Origin: Wolfiporia cocos
Lineage: Eukaryota; Basidiomycota; Agaricomycetes; Polyporales; Phaeolaceae
Length of the DNA: 64,000 nt
Direction: 5' to 3'
Assembly: GCA_029448655.1 (NCBI GenBank)
Contig: JACCLO010000009.1
Coordinates: 3,224,001-3,288,000 of the forward strand
Shown here: positions 53,241-64,000 of the stretch, in pieces
Position numbering within the stretch: the stretch's first letter is position 1
Layout of the letters: every line of letters starts with the position of its first letter
The notes under the pieces: generated by a model
What the model saw: only the letters and a program-made list of their open reading frames with translations
Databases searched by the model: none
What the model was told of the DNA's origin: nothing
Position numbers and translations under genes: made by a program

Positions 53241-53337
53241 GCTGCGGGGAGTCACGGATTATCACACGGGTGTGACAACCAAGGACGCCACAACACACGT
53301 TCAACTTCCAACCACCACGACCAACTGATTCCAAGCC

Positions 53338-55922
53338 ATGTCAACGGTCACAGTTTGGTATCTTCGAAACGATGGCAAAGCGAACCCAAGCGGAGTCGAT
53401 GTTCCTGTGGGTACTCGCATGGACCAATTGCGAAAGGCCATTGGCGACGACATGCGAGCTAACGGGTTTGCGGTGGACTCATCGGTGCTGACTCTGTGGA
53501 AGGTATGTGGCGACCTCATGCCGCATCTTGATGACCCTCACACCCGCTTAGCCCAATGAGGAACTACTAGACGAGCCAGGCAACGAGGCACGGACTGCCT
53601 GGGATGAAAGGAAGAGGGCGGCCGATTACCACCTTAATGCCGTTGCAACAAAGTTGCACTCTCGTCAAGCTGTTGGTTCTGCATTGCAGCTTAACACTGG
53701 CAGGGAGTTGGTGCACGTCATTGTCGAATTCCCCGAACGTGAGTTTTATTTATCACATCTTGTCGCAATCATGACGACGTTCTAGTACAAAAACGGCCTG
53801 CAGAAGACGAAGATTCGGAGGGGCACTATATCTTCTATTACCCTCACCCTGAGCACGCCACCACTGCATGGGTAGAGACGAGTAAACACTCCAGGAGGGT
53901 TGTAGGGGCCTTATTCGCGGAGGCGAGCAAGAACAACCCAGTACTCGACGAGCTTTATAAGTCAAAAGAGCCGTTCACGTTGTACAAGGTACGGGTCCCT
54001 CTCTTGTCAGTGTTCAGACCTGTAGTGACCATATCAGCCTATTGGACTATCTTTTGATCCCTTCGAAACGCGGTTAGCTCGCAGCCGCCAATGGCTTCGC
54101 GAACATCATTGCATCGAGCAGGACAAACTTGAAGGCGCCAAACCCGTCGCTCTTGCCTTCCCTGATGGACCGGATCCTTGGGACGTGAACATCCTCATCG
54201 TCACCGCTGAAAGTAAGTCATTGTTTTTGAACGCTGGATATCCATCTTACCTGTACCTCAGTCCTGGAGAGTCTTGAGGATGTAGGAGATCTCGAGGCTC
54301 GTCACAGGAAGGTTCTCCGGCGTGCGTGGCATCATTCCTACCTCCGTGGCTGCGTTGTCAAATTTTCCATCAGAACGCGAGATGGAGGTCAGGCGCATCC
54401 GCGAATCGCTCCCTGCGCCATCGGCGGGCGTCAAGTCATTTTCGGGTGTGCAGATGGTCGTCAACAACAATGCCGACAATTTTCACGCAGGACGACCCGC
54501 CAGCAACCATGGTCCGCCAGTTGCCTTGTTCGATCCTACCTTGGGCTTGCTTGCATACTACCTCAGCCATCTCGACGACGACATCCCCGAGATTGAACCG
54601 AATCATCTTCAGATCGGAGCGGTGCATATGTTCATGGAGCAGGCTCTACGTAGCTACGAGAACGAAAACAAGCGGCTGACGGCCATCGAGAAAAGCTTGC
54701 AGCAAGCCATTGGTATTGACATGACCTGGAAGCAGTCCATTTGTGGGATCATTCCTGATGCAATCTTCGGTGGCAAACTCCCTTACGGTGTAATGGAGGT
54801 CAAAAATGAGGCTGGTTTGGAAGGGGATGCATCGCTGCAAGCGGGCTTATCGTACGCCAGGATCGTGATGAATGGCCAAGACAAGGTGTGAATATTGATT
54901 TGTGTTCGCTGTGATATCGTTACTGATGAGGATATTTGCAGCTGGAAGCTCTGCGACAGCGGTCGAATTATCCCGCAGTCCTGATTGGCACCATGGGCGA
55001 TCTCTTAGAGATCGGGATCGCGGTGTTTACGGATGGGCCGTACAGTGACTGCGTTTTCTCCCAGCGGTTGCGTTTGGATTTCTATCAGAGCGAAGACGTT
55101 CTCCGCGTCTCCCGAGCTTTCAAGGCCGTTCAACTTGCTCTCACTAGCCTTCAAGAGCTCTACGCACGACTGCAGGACAAGCCTCCTCCGAAGAACAATA
55201 TCGCGCATATCTTTCCCTCGCCTTCGCCGGTGCCTTCCTACAAGGGCAACATGCCATCCTTGAGCTTCACGGACCGACTGTCCCGGACGGGCGAGCTCTA
55301 CCTCCTGGCGAAGTCGCCAGACGAGAGGCGTTCGGGGATCTATCTCGCCACTATGCCCAAGTCACGTGGCGCTGACCGGCCTGCGACCGGGTCGTCTTCT
55401 GGTGACGCACCCGATGGCCAAGTCGAGGTCGTCGTCAAGTTCACCACGCAATACAACGCTGACGCGCACCGCGTTCTTGCCCACGCCGGACTTGCGCCTG
55501 CTCTTCATGCGTGCATCCCCGTCTGTGGTCGCCTCCACATGGTTGTCATGGAGCGCGTCCACGGGGAGATGGCATGGGATGTTCAGCAGAGAGGGGAGCT
55601 CCTTCCGTATACCGTCTACATGGACGTCAAGGCCGCCATTGACCTGCTCCATCAACACAACTTTGTCTTTGGCGATCTCCGCACTCCGAACATCATGTGC
55701 GCTCCTGGTGCTAGTAGTTCCGGGTCGGACGAAGGTTTGCATGCCATGCTGATCGACTTTGATTGGGTCGGGGCCCACGGCAGCGCGCGCTACCCGGCCA
55801 TCCTAAACGACACCTTATCAGTGTGGGCATTGGGTATGCAGCGGCGTGCAATGATGTATAAGGAGCATGATCTTGCTATGCTCGAGAAATTTAGGGAGTT
55901 GTGCCAGGCACATACTGCATGA
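53338..55922 (+). CDS. Crinkler-like protein with nuclease-like and FunK1-like kinase domains (gene 2)
   Basis: Seven exons: 53338-53502, 53552-53738, 53786-53988, about 54078-54212, 54262-54321, 54374-54885 and 54942-55922, about 745 aa. Introns are 47-89 nt with GT-AG ends. The third junction is in frame only with a less obvious splice pair (GTACAA donor, CGCAG acceptor at 54084), or else a frameshift exists there. Exon 1 is a Crinkler/ubiquitin-like N-terminus ending SSVLTLWK. Exon 6 holds IIPDAIFGG and VMEVKNEAGLEGDASLQA, a D...E-x-K pattern like PD-(D/E)XK nucleases. Exon 7 is the kinase: VVVKFTTQYN, LHMVVMERVHG, FGDLRTPNIM, LIDFDWVG. Exon order and the intron before the kinase part match gene 1. 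Function in the fungus is unknown. Confidence 0.78.
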
Positions 55923-56000
55923 GCAATGTGTCTCCTTCGTGTTTTTTTGTCTTATACATTGTTCCTGGACATGTTCAGTGTTTTGTTTGAGTAAAGGAGC

Positions 56001-57479
56001 TGACACAGAAATACCTTCATGCCTGCAAGGCGCTGGGCATGTCTCCAAGGTGCTTGCTGCCGCGGTAAACGGGCCTAACGTTGACAAGGAATGGTCGACG
56101 TAGGCGTCCGCAGACTAGCGAGCGTAAATGATGGAGTCACAACCCAAGACGAAGACCTGAAGAGGGCCCCTAAGGGCAGTGGTCGACGTCGCTGGCACAC
56201 AAGCAGACACAAGTATATACATGTAGACACTGCCGCGCTACCACTAAGGGGTCACCCTAAAGACATGGTCAGTGCGTACGTATGTACTGTGTCACATGTA
56301 CGTGAATAATCATAATTGCCTAGACCATAAGGGTCTAGGCTGAATGTCATACCTGACGACGTGGTTCATCACCGACATTGCTGCATAGAATATGAAATAG
56401 GGTGTCGTGCAGTACGCACTGACCACGTCTTTAGGGTGACCCCTTAGTGGTAGCGCAGCAGTGTCTACATGTATATATGCCTTCAGTCCTTGGGCCTTAT
56501 GCCCTAGGAGAATTATTCTCGACTTTGGGCCTTAGTGCCCCAGTTATATCCTTGTGTCTGCTTGTGTGCCAGCGACGTCGACCACTGCCCTTAGGGGCCC
56601 TCTTCAGGTCTTCGTCTTGGGTTGTGACTCCATCATTTACGCTCGCTAGTCCGCGGACGCCTACGTCGACCATTCGTTGTCAACGTTAGGCCCGTTTACC
56701 GCGTCAGCAAGCACCTTGGAGACATGCCCAGCGCCTTGCATGTTACGGTGATTTTGATTTTTCGAATATCGACAGAACTCACCATCGGGCAAATACGATT
56801 CAGGGACTTGTTGCGCAACCAACTCCCCTGGCTACTCGTGACTCTACTGGGCGCATCCCCAGTTGTACTAGTCTATAGGGCGCGTTTCATCTTTGGCAGA
56901 TCCAACTCTGTCGTTGTTTCATACTTATCATTTATTATTCGCTGATAGATGGCGTTCAACCGCCATCATTCCTATCTATCGTCTCAGATATATCACTCCA
57001 TACTTATCAAACGTTTGGGACTATAGCGTAGATAGTATCGGTGGCATCTGGGACAGACTCGACCCCTGGAACCTAGCGTAGTATAAAAACTCATGTAATC
57101 ACCGTCGAGGCTCTTCAGCTCGACCTTGTTGTATAAACAAGAAGTCTTATACTCGTTCTCAAACGTAGGAAACTACGCTCAGTATTTCTCACTCAAGCAA
57201 CCGAACGACTAAGTCCTCGAAGTGCACACTGACTTCTCGGACTTAGGCGAGTCTTATATTTCATCAGACTCGCACCTGAACAGATTATATCCTCTAACGT
57301 GTATTGGATATTAACCGATCTCCTAAGAATTCCACTTAGGACTTGAAGGCATCTAACGAGTATTTGCCTTGCATACGGCGATGTGCCTACGTGCAGAAGA
57401 ACGATCTATATTCGCGACTCGAATATACGAACGGGTATTCGACCCGTAACATTGCAGGCATGAAGGTATTTCTGTGTCA
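56001..57479. mobile_element. Inverted LTR-L pair integrated as one unit, both termini U5
   Basis: Begins TGACACAGAAATACC and ends GGTATTTCTGTGTCA, with perfect duplication GGAGC at 55996-56000 and 57480-57484. The left arm (56001 to about 56275) and right arm (about 56425-56740 plus 57457-57479) are inverted copies of the same LTR U5/R segment, nearly identical except for about 80 bp missing from the left arm next to TATATACATG. The spacer is about 150 bp. A solo LTR-A is nested in the right arm. Confidence 0.8.
56741..57451 (+). repeat. Solo LTR family A
   Basis: 711 bp from TGTTACGGTGATT to GACCCGTAACA, perfect duplication TTGCA at 56736-56740 and 57452-57456. TATAAAA at 57082-57088, then AGCTCGACCTT at 57117, the same 11-mer used for priming by element 1. 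Confidence 0.92.
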
Positions 57480-57484
57480 GGAGC

Positions 57485-58372
57485 TTGTGGCTGAAATCCA
57501 AACAAGGGCTTAGTAAGTGTGAAGGTGGATGTATGGGCAACTTGTATGGCACTTGACTATGGCAGAAGCCATGTCTCTCATTTCCCTGGTACCTGCTCAC
57601 ACTGTCCCCCATTTTTGGGTTCTAATTTTTCTTTGCCTACATAGCTACAGAGGCCTGTGTGGCCTGATAACTTCTCTGATGCACCCTATCATGAGCTGAG
57701 CTACCAATAAATTGATTATTAAGGAGGTTGGTGTCACAATGCAGTTTGCACTTAGCACAAATACATGCACCTCTTCCCTGAACCACCACCATCTCATTTA
57801 GACACCCAGTCATCCACTGACAAGGCCACTAATGTTGAAATTTACAGGAAGGCACCTGCTCATGAGGCTATGTGCTCCCTTTCAGACTCTAGGGACTTCA
57901 TCTGAATGGGTTACAAATGCATGGCATAGGTACATACAATCCATCCCGTTTTATGCTAATGGTGACTCATCTGCCCATACTGCCCCAATTATCAGCCTCC
58001 AACTCCCACCACACCTGCCATTTCTGCCTTGGCATGCTATTGACTCCAATCGATGTGCAACTCCAATCACACCATTGCACACTGAGTGCACCGACTTTCA
58101 ACAACTAAGACCTAAGAGCAAACTGTGGTGAGTGAAGTGGATGAATGTGAAGTTCAGACTGGGGCTACCAGTTGAACAAGGTCTACTATTATACTCCTAG
58201 GCTGATTTGGCTGTGTTTACACTACCTGCCTGTAATGGCAACTATAGAGGTCTAAGTACAAGACTAAGTGAGAGTCTGTACACAGATTATGAAACATGAT
58301 TGGATAGCACAACTGGAAATAGCTAGTGAGCATCATGGCCATGTGTGAACAGGGCTGTTGACAAGACCACCC
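57485..58372. other. Unassigned stretch
   Basis: About 890 bp with no recognisable coding, repeat or RNA signal. The longest open frame (57832-58131) shows nothing familiar. Confidence 0.4.
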
Positions 58373-58990
58373 TGTCACAAATTTCCCCAGATTTTCCCTG
58401 GGCCTATAGCCCAATTCCTAGCATATAGCACCTTTCCGGTCACGTGACCAATGAATAGACACCCACGGCCTTCTAGCAGGTTCCATCATGTTCCATCACA
58501 ACAAGCGCTTAGGCACCCCGCAATCACATGCCAACGACCATCGTTACCCATAGTAACAGACATCAACGTCGGCATGCACACCTATATCACGTGCTAAGGC
58601 AATGCCAAGCTCATATCACATGCCAACAGAAGATCACGTTGGCATGTACAACATACATCATGCACTAAGGCAACGCCAAGCGCGTAACTATCAGCGACCC
58701 AGATCATGATGCCTGGACAATGCATCATGTGCCCCCCTGACTCATCAGTCATATGGGCGCTAGTCATGATCACATGCTCGGGTACTCACCATTACCGGCG
58801 GGTACCATAGAGACTATCACATGCACTGGCACACGCCATTATCGGTGGTGCCCTATGCCCTAAGGTATCTAAGGCTTATACCCTTTCTCTGTGCCCATAT
58901 AAGATCCTGCTTATTAGTCTCCCTAACTGCACTACCTCTGAGTCACCAGCATAATAGTCTAGAGAGTGAGTAGGGTCAGGGTTTGTGTCA
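58373..58990 (+). repeat. Solo LTR family M
   Basis: 618 bp from TGTCACAAATTTCCCC to GGTTTGTGTCA, perfect duplication CACCC at 58368-58372 and 58991-58995; TATA-like CATATAAGA near 58897. Confidence 0.9.
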
Positions 58991-59712
58991 CACCCAAGGC
59001 CCTCAGAGCTAACTGGGGTGAGGTAGGCAGAAGAACACCAAGTTCAAAATGGAGTCTGAACCCAATGCTCAACCCCCTATATATATTAACATATTGCATG
59101 TACATGTTATGTTCTGTGCATAGGTATTAGGCCAGTAATGGCCATGGTGAGGCTAAGCTAAGACTATGTAGAGGATGTCACAGTTCTGGACTTGACATAT
59201 TTTCCCCTTATTTCTACGCATTTATTTGGCATTTCTACGAGCATATTTAATGGTAGCGCCCACCGAAAGGCTAAGTGCCCGTGACACACGTACACCTGCA
59301 CAAACAACACATACATAATGCGCTGTACGCCCACATAACCAAAGGACACGTACACACTGCGTACATAACACATCAACAACACGGTAGTCATCCGCCCTTA
59401 CTCAGCGGACTAACCTCCAGATCATGCCTCTTACCAATATGCTTATGCGCTATGGCTTATGATGCCCAGATCCGTGTTTTATCACATGCATCGCCTAGCG
59501 GGCTTACTCATCTCTGCCTGAGACATATGATTCCCGCTTACTTTACTAGTGCCGCCATTACCGGTGCACACGGACTACAAGGTAGATACAACTTAGCTGT
59601 ATTTCACCTCATGGCGCACAGACCATCGTACTGTTTGGTCGCCCTGTAGGGGACCAAACACCATGTATATATAAGCTAGACTTGTCTGAGCATAATACCT
59701 CAGACTTGTTCT

Positions 59713-61848
59713 TGTCACAAGACGTTCTTGGGGCATTATTTTTAGCATTTTTCTACGATTTCTAGCGATTATCTAGAGGTTATGCACGTCTAACTACGTT
59801 TATCCGATACTTGCCAACACCCTTAATCCTTAACCGGATTATACGCTTATGTAACACACCCACACGCTACTAAGCAACCCTGACAACAGCCCGACACGCT
59901 AGTCATACGATATCACTCAATACAAAGGCCACATATTAGATATCTAGACTTACAGCTAAGTCATTGCTACGTCAACCAAGCTTATCCTCCTGGCTCGATG
60001 ACCATGATATCATGGCCCTAGGCCTATGACATCACCATGGAACCGTTACCGGATCCATTACGCTAATTATACTTCACGGTATAATTGCTATTGGCTGTTC
60101 TCATGACAACCAAGCCCCGGTCTTCTGCCATCACGGCGAATACCAAACCCCGGCTTCGATCTTCACTGATCATCAGCCAACACAGTTACCATCTCTGATG
60201 GAAACCCTTCTGGTATCCGGCACTGACGGATCCCCGATGCTGCAGCTCACGCCAACGCATCAACCCCAGAATATTGCCCAATGGCAATATTCCGCAATAT
60301 CGCCTTACCGGCAATAACGCAACCCCAGTTCTAAGTATACCTAAGAACCACGCCTCAAGGTTTAGGCCCCACAGCAACGTGTTGATGCAGCGCATCTCCA
60401 CGGCTACGGTATCCGACTATCCAATAGCGATACCCCCTCATGAACTGGCATCCGGATCATGACTATACCGGTTCTCACGAACCACATTCTTTCTGTAACC
60501 GTTTCCATGGATACATCACACGTTCCCTTTGATTGGATAGCCATTAGGGCTTCCCACGGTCACTGTAGGATCAGTGTCTTAGTAATGTCGGCATCAAGCT
60601 GTCACAAGCCAATTTCAAAGCCTAGTAGAACACCCTAGGATGACACCCCATTCACGCCTTACGCATGCTACAGCACTCTATCCGAGCCCAGCTGGAATCC
60701 TACGGCAACGCTAGTAGAAGCCCTCCATTATACAGGCCACTACGGGCACTAGCAGGCCACCAGCAGTCTAACCCTAAACTCAGTCCAAGTCCCGGCAGCA
60801 TGAGCCATACGCTGCCTAGTCCCTAAACCACGGAGTCACGAGTCGACCCCTAGAGCCCAACAGGCTACGATAGCACAACGGTATGCCTTGCGCACACACC
60901 CAGGCTAACCGCCCATACAATGCGCTATACGCCGACTAAGGGCACGACCTACACTCGCACATGACCCAGAACACTAAACCTACCGCCTCGCGTCCCTACC
61001 GCACGGACACTCCCCATTACAGGCAATAGACCTAGTCTACGAGTCCACGTTACGGCTTCCCTCCAGTACCGCGACCTCTGGGAACCCGGGCCGTGAACGA
61101 TCGACCCTCAGTACCGTAACTTCGGGAACAGAGGCCCCTGACGCATCCTCTGACCACACCCTGTATAGATCCCTGCCCGTGGGACGGCAGAACCCTGACC
61201 GATGAACCAACGGTCGTCCCGCCATTACTGGCATGAACCCGACCAACGAGGAACACCGGTCGCATACCCGATCGTGGCAGACCACGCCCGATCACGGACT
61301 TAGAACCCCGCCATTACCGGCGCACCCACGATCGACGAGAACCACCGATCGAACCCGACAGATTGGCTATCCTTTAGATCCGCCCCTTACACGCTACGTC
61401 GCCATGGACATCAGCGCTCCGATGCCATTACCGGCACGTAGCTCATAGCCAGTTAGATACCAGTACGTAGAGGCCTCTGAGCCACCGTACACAAACATGT
61501 ACAAATAGATTAGGAGTATATATGCCGGACAGTCTTGGGCGTAAACCTCAGACTTGTCTTGGCCTTTTGTGCCTTAAGATGCCCGGACCAGGAAGGCGCT
61601 TTCATGCGACCCACCTTCCCCCGGTGTGTGTCTTAAGGCTGCGCTTGTGTCACAAGCTGCTTTACCTCTTTCTAGTAGAACTATACCGTAGTGTAATCAC
61701 CTGTATATAAGGATAGGGCTGCACGCCTCTAACCTCAGTTCTATTCTTCTCGGCGTCTGCCGTAGAAGCTCCCCTCACCCTTTTACTGCGCCTGCCCATT
61801 CTTCCTCCCCAGTTAGGGAAGCTGGTGAGTCCAAGATGGCTTGTGTCA
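59713..61848 (+). repeat. Solo LTR family J inside LTR-K
   Basis: TGTCACAAGACG to GGCTTGTGTCA with perfect duplication GTTCT at 59708-59712 and 61849-61853. LTR-I is nested inside. A relative lies at 62514-63608. Confidence 0.87.
60600..61652 (+). repeat. Solo LTR family I inside LTR-J
   Basis: 1053 bp from TGTCACAAGCC to GCGCTTGTGTCA, perfect duplication CAAGC at 60595-60599 and 61653-61657. TATATATGCC near 61516. Confidence 0.9.
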
Positions 61849-61969
61849 GTTCTCTGTATTGCATCGAGTTAACCACACTTCCCTTGCTCACAGCAACTCC
61901 CTCCCTCTGCACTTACTAAGCCCCTCAAGCTTATACTGCATTGGTGAGTCCCACAGCTTGTCTGTGTCA

Positions 61970-62508
61970 CCCAACCCCAACCCTTGACTGGATTGAGGCA
62001 TGACCAGGACATCACATGCCTGACCTTAACCCAACACTATGGGCAGCACAGCAACCAGACACCAAGTCATGATATCACCATGTGTCAAACCACGGCCACA
62101 GGCATTCTTGAAATTATTATTCAATAATGTACACATTCAAAATAGGATGAGCAGGAGATTGAGCCTATCCAGCTTGGGCCAGCAACTAGACATAGCAGTT
62201 GCTGCCAGCAAAGACCATGGAAGCTGACCAATCCTGATGTGATGCCACTACCCAGTACCCTGCAAACCAACACAGCAGGTGACACAGTATACATACTGTG
62301 TGACCGGGCACTGGAGATAGCTCTAATACCTGCCATATAGGCAGGTACTGACATTGTAAAGGTGAAGGCTTGTGGCGTCAACTTGAGGATCACAGAAGAG
62401 TGAGTCAAGTAGGGGCAGAGCCCAGTAGGTGGCACACAGGGAGTAATGAATATACATGTGGTGCTACACTAAGTATCTAGCCCTAAAGTAGAGGTCCATG
62501 CATACAAC
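61970..62508. other. Unassigned stretch
   Basis: No gene or element could be supported. Contains the short palindrome ACAGTATACATACTGT near 62285. Confidence 0.4.
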
Positions 62509-62513
62509 AAGAC

Positions 62514-63608
62514 TGACACAGATGGCTCTGCGGGACTCACCAAGCCAGTATCCTTGCGATGAACTAAGGCGACTAGGTGAGGTAGAGGTTATCAGACGCA
62601 ATAGTAGATGGAAGGTTCTTCTACGGCGTACGCCGAGAAGAATAGAACTAAAGTTATAGGGCGTCAAGCCCCTACTTATATACATGTTTATGCGGATGGC
62701 ACGTGCTACTAGCTAGTACTACCATTCCGGGTTATGTGGCTTTGCCAAGAGGCGAAGCACTATCTTATCTGATGTTTATGGACTCTATCTACAATGGCCG
62801 TGATGGGCCCTAATGGCCGCACCAATCGTAGGAGAGGGATTTGTATATATTATCATATGAACGCGGGCTCAGCCCGGGTATATGGAGAAGCCGGTTGCCG
62901 GATACCTTGCGGTATAATGGCTATTGGCCGTGCTTCGTTGGATGACCAAGGCGAGGCGCCGAGGTCGTTATGCCATTGGACGGGAAGTACCGTGGCATGT
63001 GTTACAGCCCGGTCCGGATGGTTACCGGGGCGTGTATCGGTCTTAGCCGTAAGGCGAGGACCGGTGTTTGGGCGACGCCGTGATGGCAGAAGCCCGGGAC
63101 TTGGAGACCGCCGAGTCCGTAGGAGGCCGAGAAGGCCGTAGCCTATAGCGATATTGCCTTGATGCTAATATAGTGCTATTTGGCCGTGTTGCCATTATTA
63201 TGCGAAGGCGTGGCGCGCCTGAGGTGCCATTGTGATCAAGGATCTTATGGCGGTGGGAAGCCGGGAAGGCCGACCCAATAGTACAAGGCCGCGAGGCACT
63301 GTTTGTACTTGTGGACATTATTATGCGAGCGTGCCGCGCTCGGCCTATCATTATGATCTACGATCTATGACGTGGCTGGTCTTGCTCTGACGGGCGAGAC
63401 CTGTATGACGTAGCTGTAACTATGCTATTGGACCGGAAGGTGCCGTAGCGTTATGTAAGCTGGTCATGTGGTGATAAGCCCAGTTAAGAGCTTGTCGTGG
63501 TGGCAATGGGAGTTAACCCGTAGATAACTTGTAGTTAGACGTATAAATCCCAGGTAAATTGCTATAATCGTAGGAAAAATGCTGTAAGCCCCAGATAAAT
63601 CTGTGACA
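62514..63608 (-). repeat. Solo LTR, relative of family J
   Basis: 1095 bp; plus-strand ends TGACACAGATGG and AAATCTGTGACA, perfect duplication AAGAC at 62509-62513 and 63609-63613. Shares TTCTTCTACGGCG and AGAATAGAACT with J in inverse orientation. Confidence 0.88.
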
Positions 63609-63673
63609 AAGACCATAACTATGTGACCATACAAGTAAACATAACATGTAACAAAGCAGGTGACCGATACCTG

Positions 63674-64000
63674 TGTCACGGTTAAATCCCGTGACCCTAT
63701 TATTGCCATACGCCGGGGTTGAACTCACGTATCTACGTCCTCCTATCACATGATCTTCCCTATGGTCACCTGACTTTATAGATTAGCGTACATGTACACA
63801 GCGGCTATCTTATCTACCAGCGTTAGTTAATGGGCGCGTAGCGGTAGGGCCTCCTTTAGGGTAGGCTTAGCAGCAGTGTTGTCACATCATGTATATAGTC
63901 TGTAGCGTTCTGAGGCTTACACCTCAGAACAGTTATTGTAGCGTTGGGGCGTGTCCCTCATACAAACCTCTCCTCTGCGTGCTTCCTAGGCCGACCAACG
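63674..64000 (+). repeat. LTR, relative of family E, cut by window end
   Basis: Begins TGTCACGGTTAAATCCCG. Downstream GTATATAGTC and GTTGGGGCGTGTCCCTC match family E (9443). The right end is outside the window. Confidence 0.7.

Larger units (their letters stand above)
59176..61969 (+). repeat. LTR family K, outer member of a nest
   Basis: Begins TGTCACAGTTCTGG and ends CTTGTCTGTGTCA; relative of family C (shared ATTTATTTGGCATTTCTACGA and GGTGAGTCCCACAG). TATATATAA near 59666. Flanks GAGGA and CCCAA do not match. LTR-J is nested inside. Confidence 0.75.

Noticed and set aside
52210..53334. 374-aa Arg-rich minus-strand frame
   Set aside because: Mostly an off-frame reading of the GC-rich aldose 1-epimerase remnant. 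Only the epimerase frames show conserved blocks.
55362..55778. 138-aa minus-strand frame
   Set aside because: Antisense of the kinase exon of gene 2.

Overview
This window is eukaryotic and fungal, almost certainly from an Agaricomycete (mushroom-forming basidiomycete). The evidence is genes with 47-53 nt GT-AG introns, a KDZ-type transposase, FunK1-like kinases behind a Crinkler-like N-terminus, and a dense deposit of Ty3/gypsy LTR retrotransposons. No bacterial features, rRNA genes or CRISPR arrays were seen. Most of the 64 kb is transposable elements inserted into one another. Only a few host-type genes can be made out, and most of those are broken. LTR family letters (A-N) are my own labels.

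Layout. 1-3969: gag-pol of a Ty3/gypsy element on the minus strand, running off the left edge, with a dUTPase between protease and reverse transcriptase. It sits in a second gypsy element whose pol end (integrase, chromodomain, C-terminal dUTPase) and 3' LTR fill 3970-5824. 5825-11999: a dead KDZ transposase gene (minus) carrying a TRIM element, a solo LTR and a nest of four LTRs. 13977-19084: a degraded gypsy pol (minus) with three solo LTRs. 19275-21287: an intact four-exon Crinkler-like kinase gene (minus). 21643-28510: a second kinase gene destroyed by a gag-only copia element and a hAT-like element. Each of these carries a copy of an odd element whose long inverted repeats contain tRNA-like sequences; a diverged third relative lies at 28934-30606. 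30760-40763: a complete, young gypsy element with two nearly identical 699-bp LTRs, an extra ORF, gag, and a 1511-aa pol ending in chromodomain and dUTPase. 41169-43837: head-to-head LTRs and a broken relative. 44546-46463: an interrupted conserved basidiomycete gene of unknown function. 46638-50000: LTRs and a young TRIM. 51783-53240: a truncated aldose 1-epimerase gene. 53338-55922: a third Crinkler-like kinase gene. 56001-64000: LTRs, including an inverted LTR pair integrated by two U5 ends.

Main discoveries. (1) Every family for which both LTR and leader are visible (elements 1 and 3, family B and the TRIM) has, 1-2 nt after the 5' LTR, a 10-11 nt stretch complementary to a site in the LTR about 25-37 nt after a TATA box. 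This is the geometry of Tf1/sushi-type self-priming, and in the TRIM the pairing covaries between copies. (2) dUTPase occupies two different positions in the pol genes. (3) hAT-like elements carry tRNA-like sequences in their long inverted arms. (4) One TSD-flanked insertion is bounded by two U5 ends. (5) Three homologous Crinkler-like/nuclease-like/kinase genes lie within 36 kb of repeats.

All homology statements come from reading motifs by eye; no database search was run. Splice sites were placed by GT/AG and frame consistency.
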